Part shown: one piece after another, positions 45,598 through 56,945 of the stretch
Numbering within the stretch: position 1 is the first letter of the stretch
Layout: every line of letters begins with the position of its first letter
Origin: Magnolia sinica
Lineage: Eukaryota; Streptophyta; Magnoliopsida; Magnoliales; Magnoliaceae
Assembly (NCBI RefSeq): GCF_029962835.1
Contig: NC_080588.1
Location: 47,661,001 to 47,725,000, forward strand
Direction of reading: 5' to 3'
DNA length: 64,000 nucleotides
Program-made: the position numbers and the translations under genes
Notes under the pieces: model-generated
What the model was told of the DNA's origin: nothing
Database searches by the model: none
The model's input: only the letters and a program-made list of their open reading frames with translations

Positions 45598-46269
45598 ACT
45601 CATTATCTCCTTATTTGTTCGTATCAGTGCTGGAGGCCCTTGGCAAAATGTTAGAGAAAGGAGGAATTAGGATTGGTGGAAGGATTTGGGGTGGAAAGTT
45701 CAAAATTTCAGATTTCGCATCTCCAATATACGGATGATACGCTTTTGGTTTATACGGTAAATGTGGTAAAAGTGCAGAATCTTCGGTCAATCATTGTTAG
45801 TTTCAAGGTGGTCTCCGGTTTGAAGGTGAATGTTAGCAAAAGCAAGATTCTTGGGGTTGGTCTTTCTAAAGAAAAATCTCAACTTTTTGTGTCCATCATA
45901 GGTTGTAGGGAGGGGTCTTTTCCAACCATGTATCTTGAGCTTCCACTATGTATCAGTAAACTGGCAAGGTACATAAGGGACACAGTCATCAAGCAATGCG
46001 AAAGGAAGATGTCCAAGTAGAAGGCGAGACATATATCTATGGGTGGGAGAAAGATTTTGATTCAAGCATCCATATTGAATCTTCTAGTTCATTTTATGTC
46101 GGTATTCAAGTGCCCAAAGTTGGTGTTGAACATTTTGGAAAAACAAATGAGGGAATTTCTATGGAAATGATTGGAAGAGAAACACGAGTTTCATCTTGTG
46201 AAGTGGGAAGAGGTGTGCAAAAATCAGGGAAGAATTCATACTAATAATAGACACAAAAGAACTCACGAA

Positions 46270-47043
46270 GACCCAAACAAGAAGACCCACTACTAGAGGG
46301 AACTTAGTAGCCTCCAACTCTCCGTACAGGCCATTCTCACTCTTGTAACAACACCTAGATATCTTTTAATGGTGTTATTATATCGAATTAGGACCCCTTT
46401 GATACTCATCAACCACCACATAACCCCTATGGGTACTCTATCCTATGCTCTCCCCAAATCTAGCAAACCATGTCTAGATGCTCTCTTATATCAATACTTT
46501 TGCATCAATTGACTTTGTAAATGCTCCAATTGTTGCTCTCCCTAACAAGAAACCAAACTGATTTTCCAATACCCTTGTTTCTTGTCTAAATCTTTGTTCC
46601 GCCACCCTCTCCCAAAGCTTCACAATCTCAGAAGTTTGGTCCCTTGACACCAGATGCAACTTCATGCATCTCTTGTTCTTGTAAATAGGTAGTACAGTTC
46701 TTTTCCTCCACTCACCCAACATTTTTTCTCGCAAAATTTATTGAAAATGTAGTTGACCAAATTAATTCAATTTCACCTAACATCTTCCACATTTCTATAG
46801 GTATATGATATCATTTGCCTCCCCAACCTTTCCCTTGAGCTTTTTATTTTTTTTTTTATCATTGGAAAATTTTGTTTTTAAAAAAAGGGAAAAAAATTTG
46901 TTACCTTTCAAATTTTTAAAAAAAATTTTTTAAAAATTTTTTTTAATTTAAAAAAACCCCCAAAAAAAAAGGGAAAAAAAAACCCATACAAAAAAGGGAA
47001 AAATTTTTAAAAAAATTTTTTTTTTTTATTTTAAAAAAAAAAC

Positions 47044-47091
<48 letters not shown>

Positions 47092-47860
47092 TTTTTTTTT
47101 AAAAAAAAAAAAAAATTTTTTTTTTTTTTAAAAAAAAAAAAAGGGTTAATTTCATCTGCCGTTGAAACCTTACTGGGAAAATAATAAAATAATTTTTTTT
47201 GGGGTTTTTAAAATTTGCCCCAAAAATTTTGTTTTTTTAAAAAAAAAAACCAAAAATTATTTTTTTAAAATTTCAATTTTTTAAAAAAATTTTAAAACTT
47301 TTTAAAAAACCAAAAATTTTTTTTTTTTTTCAAATTTCCCCCCATCTTCCCTCCACTTTTTGACAAGAAGTTTGGTCCCTTGATACTAGATGCAACTTCA
47401 TGCATCTCTTGTTCTTGTAAATAGGTATGTAGTTGACCAAATTAATTCAATTTCACCTAACATCTTCCACATTTCTATAGGTATATGATATCATTTGCCT
47501 CCCCAACCTTTCCCTTGAGCTCGTTATGGCTACCTTCAGTTTCACTATCCAAATTCTATGATAGCCCAAATGTTTCTCCCAATGCCTCAAGGTCTAAGGT
47601 CCCTCCTTGCTCTATCCTTGTGCATGCATCTACATTCATGATTCAACAACCACTCCAAGTAGACTCTCCACCTCTTCCTAATCTCTCCATCTTTCACCAA
47701 GACCCACTGACCCTTACCCTTGATGCATCTTATGTGGTTTATGCCTCTACCTTTCTCCCTCACTTTTGCTATTTTGTAGATATCTTGCTCCCCCTCAATT
47801 GTTCTTAACCTATCATAAAGTTCATCATATGCTTTATAGCTAGCTTTCCTCACTGCTTTG
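46270..47860 (-). pseudogene. RTE-clade LINE reverse transcriptase fragments
   Basis: The minus-strand frame 47587-47853 has AYDELYDRLRTIEGEQDIYK and GQWVLVKDGEIRKRWRVY. The frame 46486-46734 has GEWRKRTVLPIYKNKRCMKL and KLWERVAEQRFRQETRVLEN then QFGFLLGR. Both are RTE-type, in the proper order for one minus-strand element. They are separated by an abnormal homopolymer stretch (46838-47345) that is flanked by duplicated RT sequence. Confidence 0.75.
46838..47345. other. Homopolymer-like stretch, probable assembly artefact
   Basis: The sequence consists almost only of runs of A, T, C and G of 3 to 40 bases. A run of about 40 T lies near 47050, unlike any other part of the window. The sequence before it (46629-46840) is nearly repeated after it (47365-47522): ccagatgcaacttcatgcat, ttctataggtatatgatatc and ccccaacctttcccttgagc occur on both sides. 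Confidence 0.7.
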
Positions 47861-49068
47861 CTTCCTATTTATCATTTTTTATATATTTTTTGAGGCCTTC
47901 CATATTTATACTTTTCTGCCACTCTCAACATTGGGTGCCTCTATCTTCATTTTCTTTCTTCTCTCATTCCTTTCTTAACTCTTATACCATGACATTTCCA
48001 ATGAAAGGTAATGAGAAAGATAAGGGTTTGCAGGAGAGAATAGGCATACAAACCAAGGTGGTTATACTAAATTATATTATTCTCCTTTACTAATAATAGA
48101 CGCAAAAGAACTCATGACAACTTATACATAATTTGTCTATAACTCATGACAGACGTAATCTGTCTATGTACAATGTATCTGTAATACTCTATATACAATT
48201 TATCTAATTGTACATGCATGTGGAGCAATCTACACGTGTCAACATTTACACAGGAACATTTACCTAGTTTCAATAAACATGTTTGCCCCTCATTTCCAAA
48301 TCCCTTCCCCCAAGGAAATCAAACTGTTTTTTTGTTTCAGAAAGGCATACATTACCACCAAGATATGTTTAACAAGTGCCTTAGGGAACGTTTGCTAGTT
48401 CCCAGTTCAATGGTCAAGATTCACTAGGGCCGTGTGAGATATATTCAGGACCTTCAGGAGCAGAAAAGGGCAATGGGACCTGCTTGGTGTGGGTTCTATT
48501 TTTCGCTCCACTCCAAATGCAAATTGTACCCTCTTGCTTCGTTTCCCACCAACTGCTAATTCACGCCACATTCAAGCTCTACATATAAGGTTGCAAACAA
48601 CCTGGGCCTAGGCTGGTTTGGGGCTGGGTTTGGAACTGATTGGTTGGGCCTATTGGGTTGGGTGGGTCTATGGCAAACAATCATCAGATGAGATTTCTTT
48701 TCTTAAAGTATCAAATCAGGAAACAGAAGTTACTCCTCAACTATCATACTTTGAAGGATCACTAATAGTTCTGAATTCTGTAGTACATGCAATTGTGAAA
48801 AACTTGATTTAAAAAAGAAAAACAACAGCTGCTAAGGAATTTTCAGACCCCATGTCGAACCTCAACTTAATTTGATGTTAAACATAACAAACTACACCTA
48901 ATTTGATATTAAACATAACAAACTACACCAAATCAGAGTATGAAAGATCATTCATAAATCCAAATGAACTTCAGCCTTCAATCCATCAATGCATGGTGGA
49001 CACATGGAATGTCTAAACAGTGGGAATAGATAACTGAGTTGCAGAAAAAGTAACTTTCCGAAATTTAC
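47861..49068 (-). other. SDN intron sequence without recognised gene
   Basis: It holds LINE-flank debris; the words actaataatagac and aaaagaactca at 48092 recur from 46240. A short tandem duplication around 48872-48930 (atttgatRttaaacataac) is present. No domains were recognised. Confidence 0.4.
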
Positions 49069-49169
49069 CTTGCAGAGATTATTCAGAGAAGGTGTACTAT
49101 GAGTAGTTTCATCCAGATATTTGAAGATAAATGACGTGTCAATAACTCTTGCATGATTTAGTTTTAGTG
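49069..49169 (-). other. SDN exon d
   Basis: 101 bp plus one carried base gives 34 codons: ALKLNHARVIDTSFIFKYLD, then ETTHSTPSLNNLCK. The HARVIDTSxxF and PSLNNLC motifs belong to the exonuclease domain. Donor GTAAAT. Confidence 0.9.
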
Positions 49170-49355
49170 CTGTAGAAATTATTAAAAACAAAAAGTAAAG
49201 AGGAGAACAAACCACAAGCATGAAGCATTAGAAAAGAACACTCCCACAACAACGTACGAATGTCAATTAGGATCGTTGAAAGAAACTACTAATCGGATTT
49301 TTCAAAAAATTGATTAAATAGAGCTTCTTCAAGAGTGACAAGGTCCTTTGCATAC

Positions 49356-49425
49356 CTTGTAGATCATTATGTAAACTGTGGCCTACTAAAATAGTCCCAT
49401 GTGACAACAGCTTCTTCAAAGATTT
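49356..49425 (-). other. SDN exon c
   Basis: 70 bp after a TTTTGTAG acceptor encode KSLKKLLSHGTILVGHSLHN then DLQ, with the third acidic residue of DEDDh in HNDL. Donor GTATGC, phase 1. Confidence 0.9.
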
Positions 49426-49497
49426 CTACAAAATGCAAAGACCAGTCAGTAAAAGAAAATACAGGAGCCAGCAATTAATAAGTACAACTTACAATAC

Positions 49498-49614
49498 CTG
49501 TATATCTACCAAAGAAGAGGTAACTCCTTCCAAATCCTTAGCAGAAATTCCAGTAATCTCAGTTCTGTAGTCAGCAACAGCTTTATTAGGGTTTACAAGT
49601 TTGTCGAGCTTAAC
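49498..49614 (-). other. SDN exon b
   Basis: 39 codons from a TTTCAG acceptor to a GTATTG donor: [20 protein letters not shown], then [19 protein letters not shown]. This is a signature stretch of the SDN exonuclease domain. Confidence 0.9.
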
Positions 49615-50145
49615 CTGAAAGTGACACACCAAGAGCATAAACAACTCAAAAAAAGTTGAAGAGGAAATGTACAAATTTCAATTGAGCATTTGCTTGTGTC
49701 CCAACAAACAGTACATACATATTCTTGCCTTCTGGTGACCCACATCACTCATATTGTAAGGACCATGGTGGATGGGTGATGTGCTGAAACTCCCACCCCC
49801 CCATCAGATGACCCCAACAATCCAAATTGGCTACTGTTAATGTGGATCATCTGATGGGAGATATTGGATAAAACAATGTGACACACCAGATGAAGAGCTT
49901 AGGTTACACATGGGTGAGGCTCTCCTTTGTAACATTGCAGGGTTCAAACAAAGAGCACCATTGCCATTCATAAACCAAAGAGCAACATTCCATTCAATTG
50001 ATCATCAGATAATAACTGACTCAAAATTAAAACAGTAACACCTACAAGAATCCTAAAAGGAAAATTTTCAGGATAGAAACATCATGCAAATTATAGAAGA
50101 ACTTATATTGCAAAACAAATGGAACTACGCAGCAAAAAGTACCAC

Positions 50146-50283
50146 CAAATGGTGATCTACGAGACAAACTTTCACTACTGCCTCTGTACCATCTTCACAA
50201 AGAACCATCTCACAGTCAACAGCTATCATTGCAGTTGATTTTATTGCCTTTGAAACTTTTCCTAACTTTGTAACCACCCACTC
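50146..50283 (-). other. SDN exon a (first recognised exon)
   Basis: 46 codons from a GTGACAG acceptor: EWVVTKLGKVSKAIKSTA, then MIAVDCEMVLCEDGTEAVVK and VCLVDHHL. It contains the first Asp and Glu of DEDDh (DCE). The SDN N-terminal region should precede it, but upstream sequence to about 51 kb shows none. Confidence 0.9.
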
Positions 50284-50860
50284 CTGTCACACATCCCAGC
50301 AATAAGATTATCAGAATATTACATGCTTCAGAAAGGATTGAAGGGCAAGCTAGATCACCTAAGAAGCTGATAAAGGCAGTGTTTGGATGCACCATAAAAT
50401 TCAATTGCAATATTAGTTTAATTATGTGGAAATCATCAATTTGCAATTACCTTTCTTTCAACTAGTATTGCAGCACTATGCTCCAAATTGCAATATAAAT
50501 TACTTCCAATCTGAACAATACAGGATGTAACTGCAATTTGAGAAGGCTCCTCATTGTGAATACTATGGAAGATGGTTAGAATTTGTTCCTTTCTACTTGA
50601 TTGAAGTAGTTATTGCAATTCAATTCAATTGTGCCTCCTACCACATCCAGCAAGAAACTTGCTAACTAAAAATGATGAATTAATGTTTTGTTTCCATTCA
50701 GAAATCTTTGAAAAATTAATGGGGTTTTGAACACAAGAACACCATTAACAACTGCAGAAGAAAATGTTACCGCTTCCTCATAAAATTTTAATTCAAACAT
50801 ATAGGTACCAGCAAAGTAAAAAGGCAGGAACAAGAGTAAATGCGTTAGTCCAGAAGCTCA
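50284..50860 (-). other. Intron upstream of SDN exon a, nothing recognised
   Basis: AT-rich intron-like sequence with many ttgcaat and aattgcaat words. No coding exon was identified. Confidence 0.4.
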
Positions 50861-50939
50861 AATGCTCAGTAAATTATGGGAAAAAATGAAGTTCCCAGCT
50901 CGAAAAAAGATGGGGAGGAATGAGAAACACTTAAAGACT

Positions 50940-51097
50940 AAACAATTCATATTTATCAGTACTCATGAAACACAAATGGAACAGATTTTGAGGTTGACGA
51001 TTAAGCAATTATGGGGAGGGGACAATGTGCTTGGACCATCCCTCCTGCAAGGGGTAGATCAGGGGGCCATGTAACTATTTGGGATACTGACTTCTTC
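50940..51097 (+). pseudogene. L1 endonuclease fragment
   Basis: The plus-strand reading has FISTHETQMEQILRLTIKQLW, then, after a frame change, GRSGGHVTIWDTDFF, matching the ETKM...W...SGGIxxxWD pattern of plant L1 endonucleases. It runs into the opposite-strand L1 at about 51100. Confidence 0.55.
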
Positions 51098-52557
51098 TTT
51101 TCTTTTCTTTTTTTTCTTTTTTTGAAAGAGAAGCAGCTTTTTTAGGGCCAGTGGCAGAAAAAAGTAAAACAAACAAGAGACGAACATACAAAGCAAAAAC
51201 AAACCAAAGAAAATAGAAAAAGAAGAAACGAAAAGACAATCCCTGAACAACACCCTTAGGGAGCCCACTCCCTAATATACAAGGCTACCCAATTACACAC
51301 AACAATCTCTGAACCTAAAAGGTTTTGGAAGTAATGAACTAGGCATCATCCAATCAAGGCTCGCAGATCGAAGAATCCCAGACAAAACTACACGAGAAAA
51401 GTAGTGGATGAACAGATGATCCACAGATTCTTCAGTTTTCAAACAGAGTGGCATTTGGGAGGATGAAGGCTCTTTTGCACAGATTGTTGATGGTTAGGAT
51501 CTTATTTCTTCCAACCAACCAAGCAAAAGCGGCAATTTTCGGAGGTGCACCATAGGGCCGAAGGCTGGTTGTGTAGCTTCTAGTGCTCCCCAACCCATGC
51601 TAGGTAAGCCTCAAATAGAAAGACTTCACAGAGAATGCTCAAGACTTGCTAAACCGCCAGACAAGCGAATCTTGCACCCCCTGCTCTAGCGCGACCAGAC
51701 GAAAGATCCATTAGATCACAATAATAAACATTATTTAGATCCCTTCAGCAAGGAAGCCAAATTCCCCCAAGCTCCTAGTGGGAGAAACAACTGGCAACAG
51801 AGATATCTACCATCGGGCAAAGGCTAACGAGGGAAAGAAAGGACACTAACAGAGGAGCATCACCATACCACACGTCGTGCCAAAATCTCACCCTAGAATT
51901 CTCCTTGATAGCAAAGGACAACCCCCCTAGCCAATGAGGGGGCCTCAACGGCCACAGATTTCCAAATGAAGAACGCCCTATACAGAGAAGACTGCTTAAT
52001 CCACCAGCTCATAGAGAAGAGAACCCATATTTAGCAGTAAGCACCCTCCTTCAAAGGCTAAAATCCCCCACCCCGATTTGCTACACCCCATCACCCCAAA
52101 ACATCTACTGGTTGAATTACCTCATACTACCAAATATTGATCCCAAGAAGCTCACTTTTAGCTAAATTCATATTAAGACAAAAAACTACCTCAAACCATC
52201 TGATGGCTATCCACAGATTTACCACTTTAGACTAGAAGCCTAACAAAAAAGAATCGTATCATCAACAAACTGAAGATGGTTAATGATTTGAGGAAAGTTG
52301 GCCACCTTAAAACCTTCAAATAGACCTTTAGATTGACCCCTAGATAACATTTTACTAAGGGCCTTAACCACCACGACAAAGAGGACAGGCGACAGGAGAA
52401 CCCCTTGGCGGAGACCCCTAGTATCTTTTTTTTAAAAAAAAAACACCAAAAGGAGAGCCATGGATCTAAACGAAATTTTTTTAGCAAATGCAACGTAGGA
52501 ACCAATCCACTTCCTCCATTTCTCACCAAAACCCAAATGTCCCAACATATAATCAAG

Positions 52558-53248
52558 CAGTGTTTTAAATATCGACGATATTGGCTGATATATCCCACAA
52601 TATATCTTGCATCCCACCAGTGCGATACGAAACGCACAAGTAGTGCGATATATCCCACATGTTCGATCTGCTGAGAATTTTCGAATTTCAATCCTTTTAT
52701 TTTCTGTAAATCATGTTAAATTAGTGTCAAATTGTTACAAATCCCATGAAAAATCATGGATTGGGAGCTTTGATTTAGAGATTTGGAGGAGATGGGCCGA
52801 GTTGCGGAAAATTGAAAAAAAAAATCAAAATTTCCCAATTTCTTGCAAATCGTTTGCAATCTGTGTCCAAACATCAAATCAAACATGTATGTAACCTAAT
52901 CTAGTGATTCTTCTTTTGCTTTTGAATGTATTGCTTGTGTTTCCACACGTCTTCTTATATTTATAAATTATATGAATAGACATTGAACATACTTGCATCA
53001 ATTCAGTTAGACAACGCATAGATTAGGACCCCATACAAGAAAACCTATTATGTGTACTTTATTTTTGTAATGTTTTGATTTTTAAGTGTGTATTGATGTC
53101 TTTTTTAACAATCACAAAAAAATTCAACTATATTTCTAACAACAACGATATATTACACGATACAACCAATATATCCCATGCGATAACCGATAGGTATCCG
53201 TATCCCAAGAATACGATATGTAACGCGATACTGATATTTCTAACACTG
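52558..53248. mobile_element. hAT MITE with CAGTGTTTTAA ends, copy 2
   Basis: The left end starts CAGTGTTTTAAATATCGACG at 52558. The right end on the minus strand from 53248 starts CAGTGTTAGAAATATCAG. The flanks taatcaag (52550-52557) and taatcgag (53249-53256) form an 8-bp duplication with one mismatch. It is 691 bp without coding capacity and sits inside a minus-strand L1. Confidence 0.85.
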
Positions 53249-54232
53249 TAATCGAGGACTAGTCAACATGGCCATAGGCTTTTTCAAGATCTAATTTGCA
53301 AACAACACCCTATCTGCCTACCATAAGACACGAGTCTAAAGATTCATGACTCAACAGAGTGCTATCAAGAATATGCCTTCCGACCACAAAAGCACTCTAA
53401 AAGGGCAGTATTACCTTCAAGAGAACTACCATGTTTCTCTGGCTCAAAATCTTTGCAATAATCTTCTAAAGACTCCCTACTACACTAATAGGCCTAAAAT
53501 TCTTGAGGTTGTCAACTCCCTCTACCTTAGGAATTAGGGCAAAGAAAGAACACCCCAACTCAGTAGCTAAATGCCCTAAATAGAATAAATAAATAAATAA
53601 ATAAAACAAAAAAAAAAAAATTAGAATTAAACAACTACTAGAAATATTGAAAAAAAAAGGTAATAAAAAACATTGGGACCAGGCTTTATCCCTCCCCAAA
53701 TCCCAAACCACTTAGTTTCCTCGATGCGGACATGGGCTTCCGAAGACTCAACGTCTTCCAAAGAAAGAGTCTCAAACAAAAGATTATTAATATTAGGGAT
53801 TTGATACCCCTCATCCGACAACAAAGACTGATAAAACTTAACTACATCATCGCAAATAGGACCCTTATCTACCAATCTTTTACCATCCATCACCAAATAG
53901 GAGATACAATTGGTCCTTGCTTTGGCAATGGTTACAACATGGAAATATTTAGTATTCTTGTCACCTTCTTTTAGCCAAACAACCCTAGAACATTGGTACC
54001 TTTGATCTCTTTTTTAACCCTAGATTGGTACTCGAAACAATACTTATCTCTTTCAACACACTCAGCTTCTGAGAGTAGCTCACTTTCTTCCATTATTTCC
54101 AGAGCTTGAATGTTGCTCAACAAAGAATCTAGTTCCAACTTTATACGGCCAAACACATCTTTTTTCCAAGAAACAAGGTTAGATTTCAACAATTTCAATT
54201 TTTTGAATAGCTTGAAACAATCTTGTCGAATT

Positions 54233-54241
<9 letters not shown>

Positions 54242-54302
<61 letters not shown>
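54242..54302. repeat. (TA)n microsatellite
   Basis: TA dinucleotide run of about 30 units within the minus-strand L1. Confidence 0.95.
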
Positions 54303-54306
<4 letters not shown>

Positions 54307-56218
54307 AAATGCTCACCTGCAAACTGGTTCGTAAGTACTACATACAAACTTTTATAAGTTAATACATAACCAATTTTACATATTTAAAATACATTTGAGA
54401 GAAAAAAAATCAATTAAATAATGAATTAAACATCAAGTCATCGACATTCAACAATATAGTTAACAAGAAGTAACAACAAAATCAACAAGCTATTTATTTA
54501 TTATTGTATAAAATCAACAAGCTATCTTCCTTGAAACTTAAAAGTGCTTGAATCTTGATCTTCCAACTTCCAAGAGAGAGGCAATGTAGGAGACTTAACG
54601 GAGAGACCAGAAACCTATCCAGCAAGGCCATAGCTAGATTAGCTTGACCGTTGGACCAAGTAAACCTCACCCCTCCCACTGGAACATCCACCAGACTATG
54701 CTTTAGAACTCAATCAGCAAAACCCCTCATACTAGCTGAGATTAGACCCCCATGAAGCTTCTCATGAACAAACCAAACTATGTGAGTACCACCCCCCAGG
54801 GAGGGGCCACTTGGCTAACATTAAGGAAAGCTCATCCCAAAAAAGAGGACACAAGGAGGGGCGATTTAGACCATAAACCCAATAAAAGACCCAACTGAAA
54901 CTTGTGGAGACCTCAAAAATTACATGAATCAAGCAGACCCCAATCCAACGATCTTTCTGAGGCCAAAGAGGGGTGCCAAATGACAACGACAACCCCTGAC
55001 ACCCCAACTTCCTAATCAACTGACCTTTTATCCCAGACAAACTCCATGAGACCCTTATTCGCCAACTGGAGCTTAGACTCCTACAACACGACTAGACTAG
55101 CCTTGGACCGCTTGTAGACAGACTTAACTTAGATACGCTTTTGGGGGCAATCGAGCCCTCTAACATGCTAGCACAGTATCTTCATTGGGACACCAAGCTA
55201 ATACCTTTCCCTTTCCTCTCACTCCGAGGACAAGAATCAAGCTGCCCCATCGAGTCCACTCCAAAATTCAGAGGCACCCTACAGCCTTTAAGGGACCTCG
55301 GGGGTCTTCTCAAAACCTCCTCCATCAAATGATGCACACCCCTTTGTTCCATCAGCTGGAGAAGGGCTATATAGTCCTTATCCTAGTTACCAAACACCAC
55401 CCCAAGACGCCTAGCAACATGGCATATGGCATCCCTCAACCAACTTTTACTTTTGATAGAAGCTACTAGACCCTCTAAACCACTAGTAGAGAAGGCCGAA
55501 GAAAGCTCATTACTATGGGGAAAGTGAAAATTATCCTTATAGAACACTGCCTAAAGGGGCACTATGTCTAGAGCATCACCACAGACTCTAGGGTCAACTG
55601 CTACACACCCATCTACCAAAGAACCCACCCCCTGATAAGGAATCCAAGGAGCAACCTCTACCAAGAAGGGAACGAGAGGTAAGGAACATAGCCATTAGAT
55701 TGCACCGCAACCAAAGACCCAGGAGGAATAACCAAAGGACGGGAATCCTAACGGAGAGAAAAAGACCAATGAGGAGAATGGAAACAGTCAAAAGGAATAG
55801 GGGATAAGAGAATAGGGTCACTGATGGGAGAGAACAAAGCCACCCTCTCACATATGAAATTACTCAAGACCACAACACAATAGGGCGAAGACACACGTGT
55901 AGGGAGGGTAGTGACATCCAGTTCTATCTCTTGAAGACCTTATGAATCTAGCAAAAAGGTAGAGATGGATCGGAATGAGTTGTTGCAACCATTAGAACCA
56001 TCAAAGTTATTCTCCTTGATCAGAGCTCTGCCTCCCTCAAGAAGCTCTTCATCATCCATTTATTATACAAGAGTGCCACGTAACATACTCTCATTGGCTT
56101 CTGAGTCAGCTAACCGAATATCCTCCTCAGAGTCATAAAAGCAAAGAATAACAAGCTATCCCAATTTTGAGACAGCCACGCGTCATGCCACCTAGAGACT
56201 AGAGGAGAGGAGGCGGTG

Positions 56219-56220
<2 letters not shown>

Positions 56221-56254
<34 letters not shown>
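56221..56254. repeat. (CT)n microsatellite
   Basis: CT dinucleotide run of about 17 units. Confidence 0.95.
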
Positions 56255-56256
<2 letters not shown>

Positions 56257-56945
56257 GGCATGTAACCACTACCTATCAAGGTTGACCCAAATAAGTTGCC
56301 TTGACTGCCCTCCATTAAAGTGTCCCCTCTTCTACTAAACACATGACCACTTCGTTGACACATGCAGACCTAAGAAGGTGAGAGATGCCGAACTCCTTAA
56401 ATGCTTACGTATCAGACAAAAATTGGCTGACATCCAACTGTCGTTTGATGATCATTCGATAATTCGAATAAGCCACAAAAGTCCACTTCCACACCCAAGG
56501 CCTATGACATGTCTTTATCATAATACACAACGGAGACACATGGCGATCTTTAGTGCCCATCATCAGATGGGACCCCACGAGACCAAATATCAAACTTCCA
56601 GTACATGGGCACACAAGCAAATGGATCGAACTTAGATCAAGGGCTCACAACAAAGGGGTCGACTGACGTCAGGGAGGGGAGCACCGCCTGTCTCAAAAGA
56701 ATACCATCGAAAAACATCGACGTCCCACGTGCCCCCGCAAACGAGATAGTTGAGGACTCAACGTGCCGACGCTTCTGGAATGCACTCGCACGAGCGAGGA
56801 TCTAGTGGACCATGGGAACACTTACCTATGGGACCACTGAAGATCGTGGCTGCATCGACTGAGAAGGCACCCCCTTCGACCTACCTCCATGGAAACAAAC
56901 GTGAATGTGATTGGCGAATTATCCCTAGCCCCCCCTCAACGACAA

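Larger units (their letters stand above)
43007..46245 (+). pseudogene. L1 LINE ORF2 (endonuclease and reverse transcriptase), broken
   Basis: The endonuclease runs from ITWNVRGMG-like sequence near 43010 through VIWNSM, IYGPCKPK, LGEDFNVIR and RPFSDHYPVLLKV (to about 43700). The reverse transcriptase follows: MAELGGDKAPCPNSFPLLFF (about 44430), FITLIPKKEGAESLKD, GVVCKLDIKRAYYHVDW, NGLPKGYFSTSRGLRQG (to 44975). After a 620-bp insert it resumes with VLEALGKMLEKGG and the catalytic box in LQYTDDTLLVY (about 45730). It ends truncated near 46245. Stops, a 119-bp duplication and the insert make it dead. Confidence 0.85.
34671..50283 (-). pseudogene. Small-RNA-degrading nuclease (SDN) family gene, disrupted by a hAT insertion
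   Basis: Minus-strand exons at 50146-50283, 49498-49614, 49356-49425, 49069-49169, 37475 down to 34885 (interrupted) and 34671-34802 join in frame with GT-AG introns. The product has a DEDDh exonuclease domain: [42 protein letters not shown] and HNCRDDVVAAMKL keep the acidic residues and the His. It is followed by an RRM-like part (KLFLRRIPIGVP, then RRYSTFAIFKDYEAACEAF). Plant SDN proteins shorten mature microRNAs from the 3' end. A 2.27-kb hAT element (34924-37191) splits the RRM exon, so the intact protein is unlikely to be made. The 5' exons (N-terminal part) and the last exon were not found. One intron is 11.6 kb and full of transposons. Confidence 0.85.
51098..55090 (-). pseudogene. L1 LINE ORF2 (endonuclease, RT, zf-RVT), broken
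   Basis: On the minus strand, endonuclease words lie at 54490-55040 (YGLNRPSLCPLFWDELSLML; VGGVRFTWSNGQANLAMALL then DRFLVSP). A linker follows at 53971-54198. The RT comes next, with LSPVLFVVVVKALSKML (about 52390) and the catalytic box in LQFVDDTILFC (about 52260). The zinc-finger RVT part is APPKIAAFAWLVGRNKIL (about 51540). A hAT MITE (52558-53248) and a TA microsatellite (54242-54302) interrupt it. Many stops are present. Confidence 0.8.

Noticed and set aside
51059..51268. Hydrophobic minus-strand frame (FFGLFLLCMFVSCLFYFF-like)
   Set aside because: T-rich low-complexity sequence at the 3' end of the minus-strand L1, not a membrane protein.
53085..53250. Microsatellite-like cgatata repeats as a centromeric satellite
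   Set aside because: They are the terminal region of a hAT MITE with an 8-bp duplication, not a tandem array.
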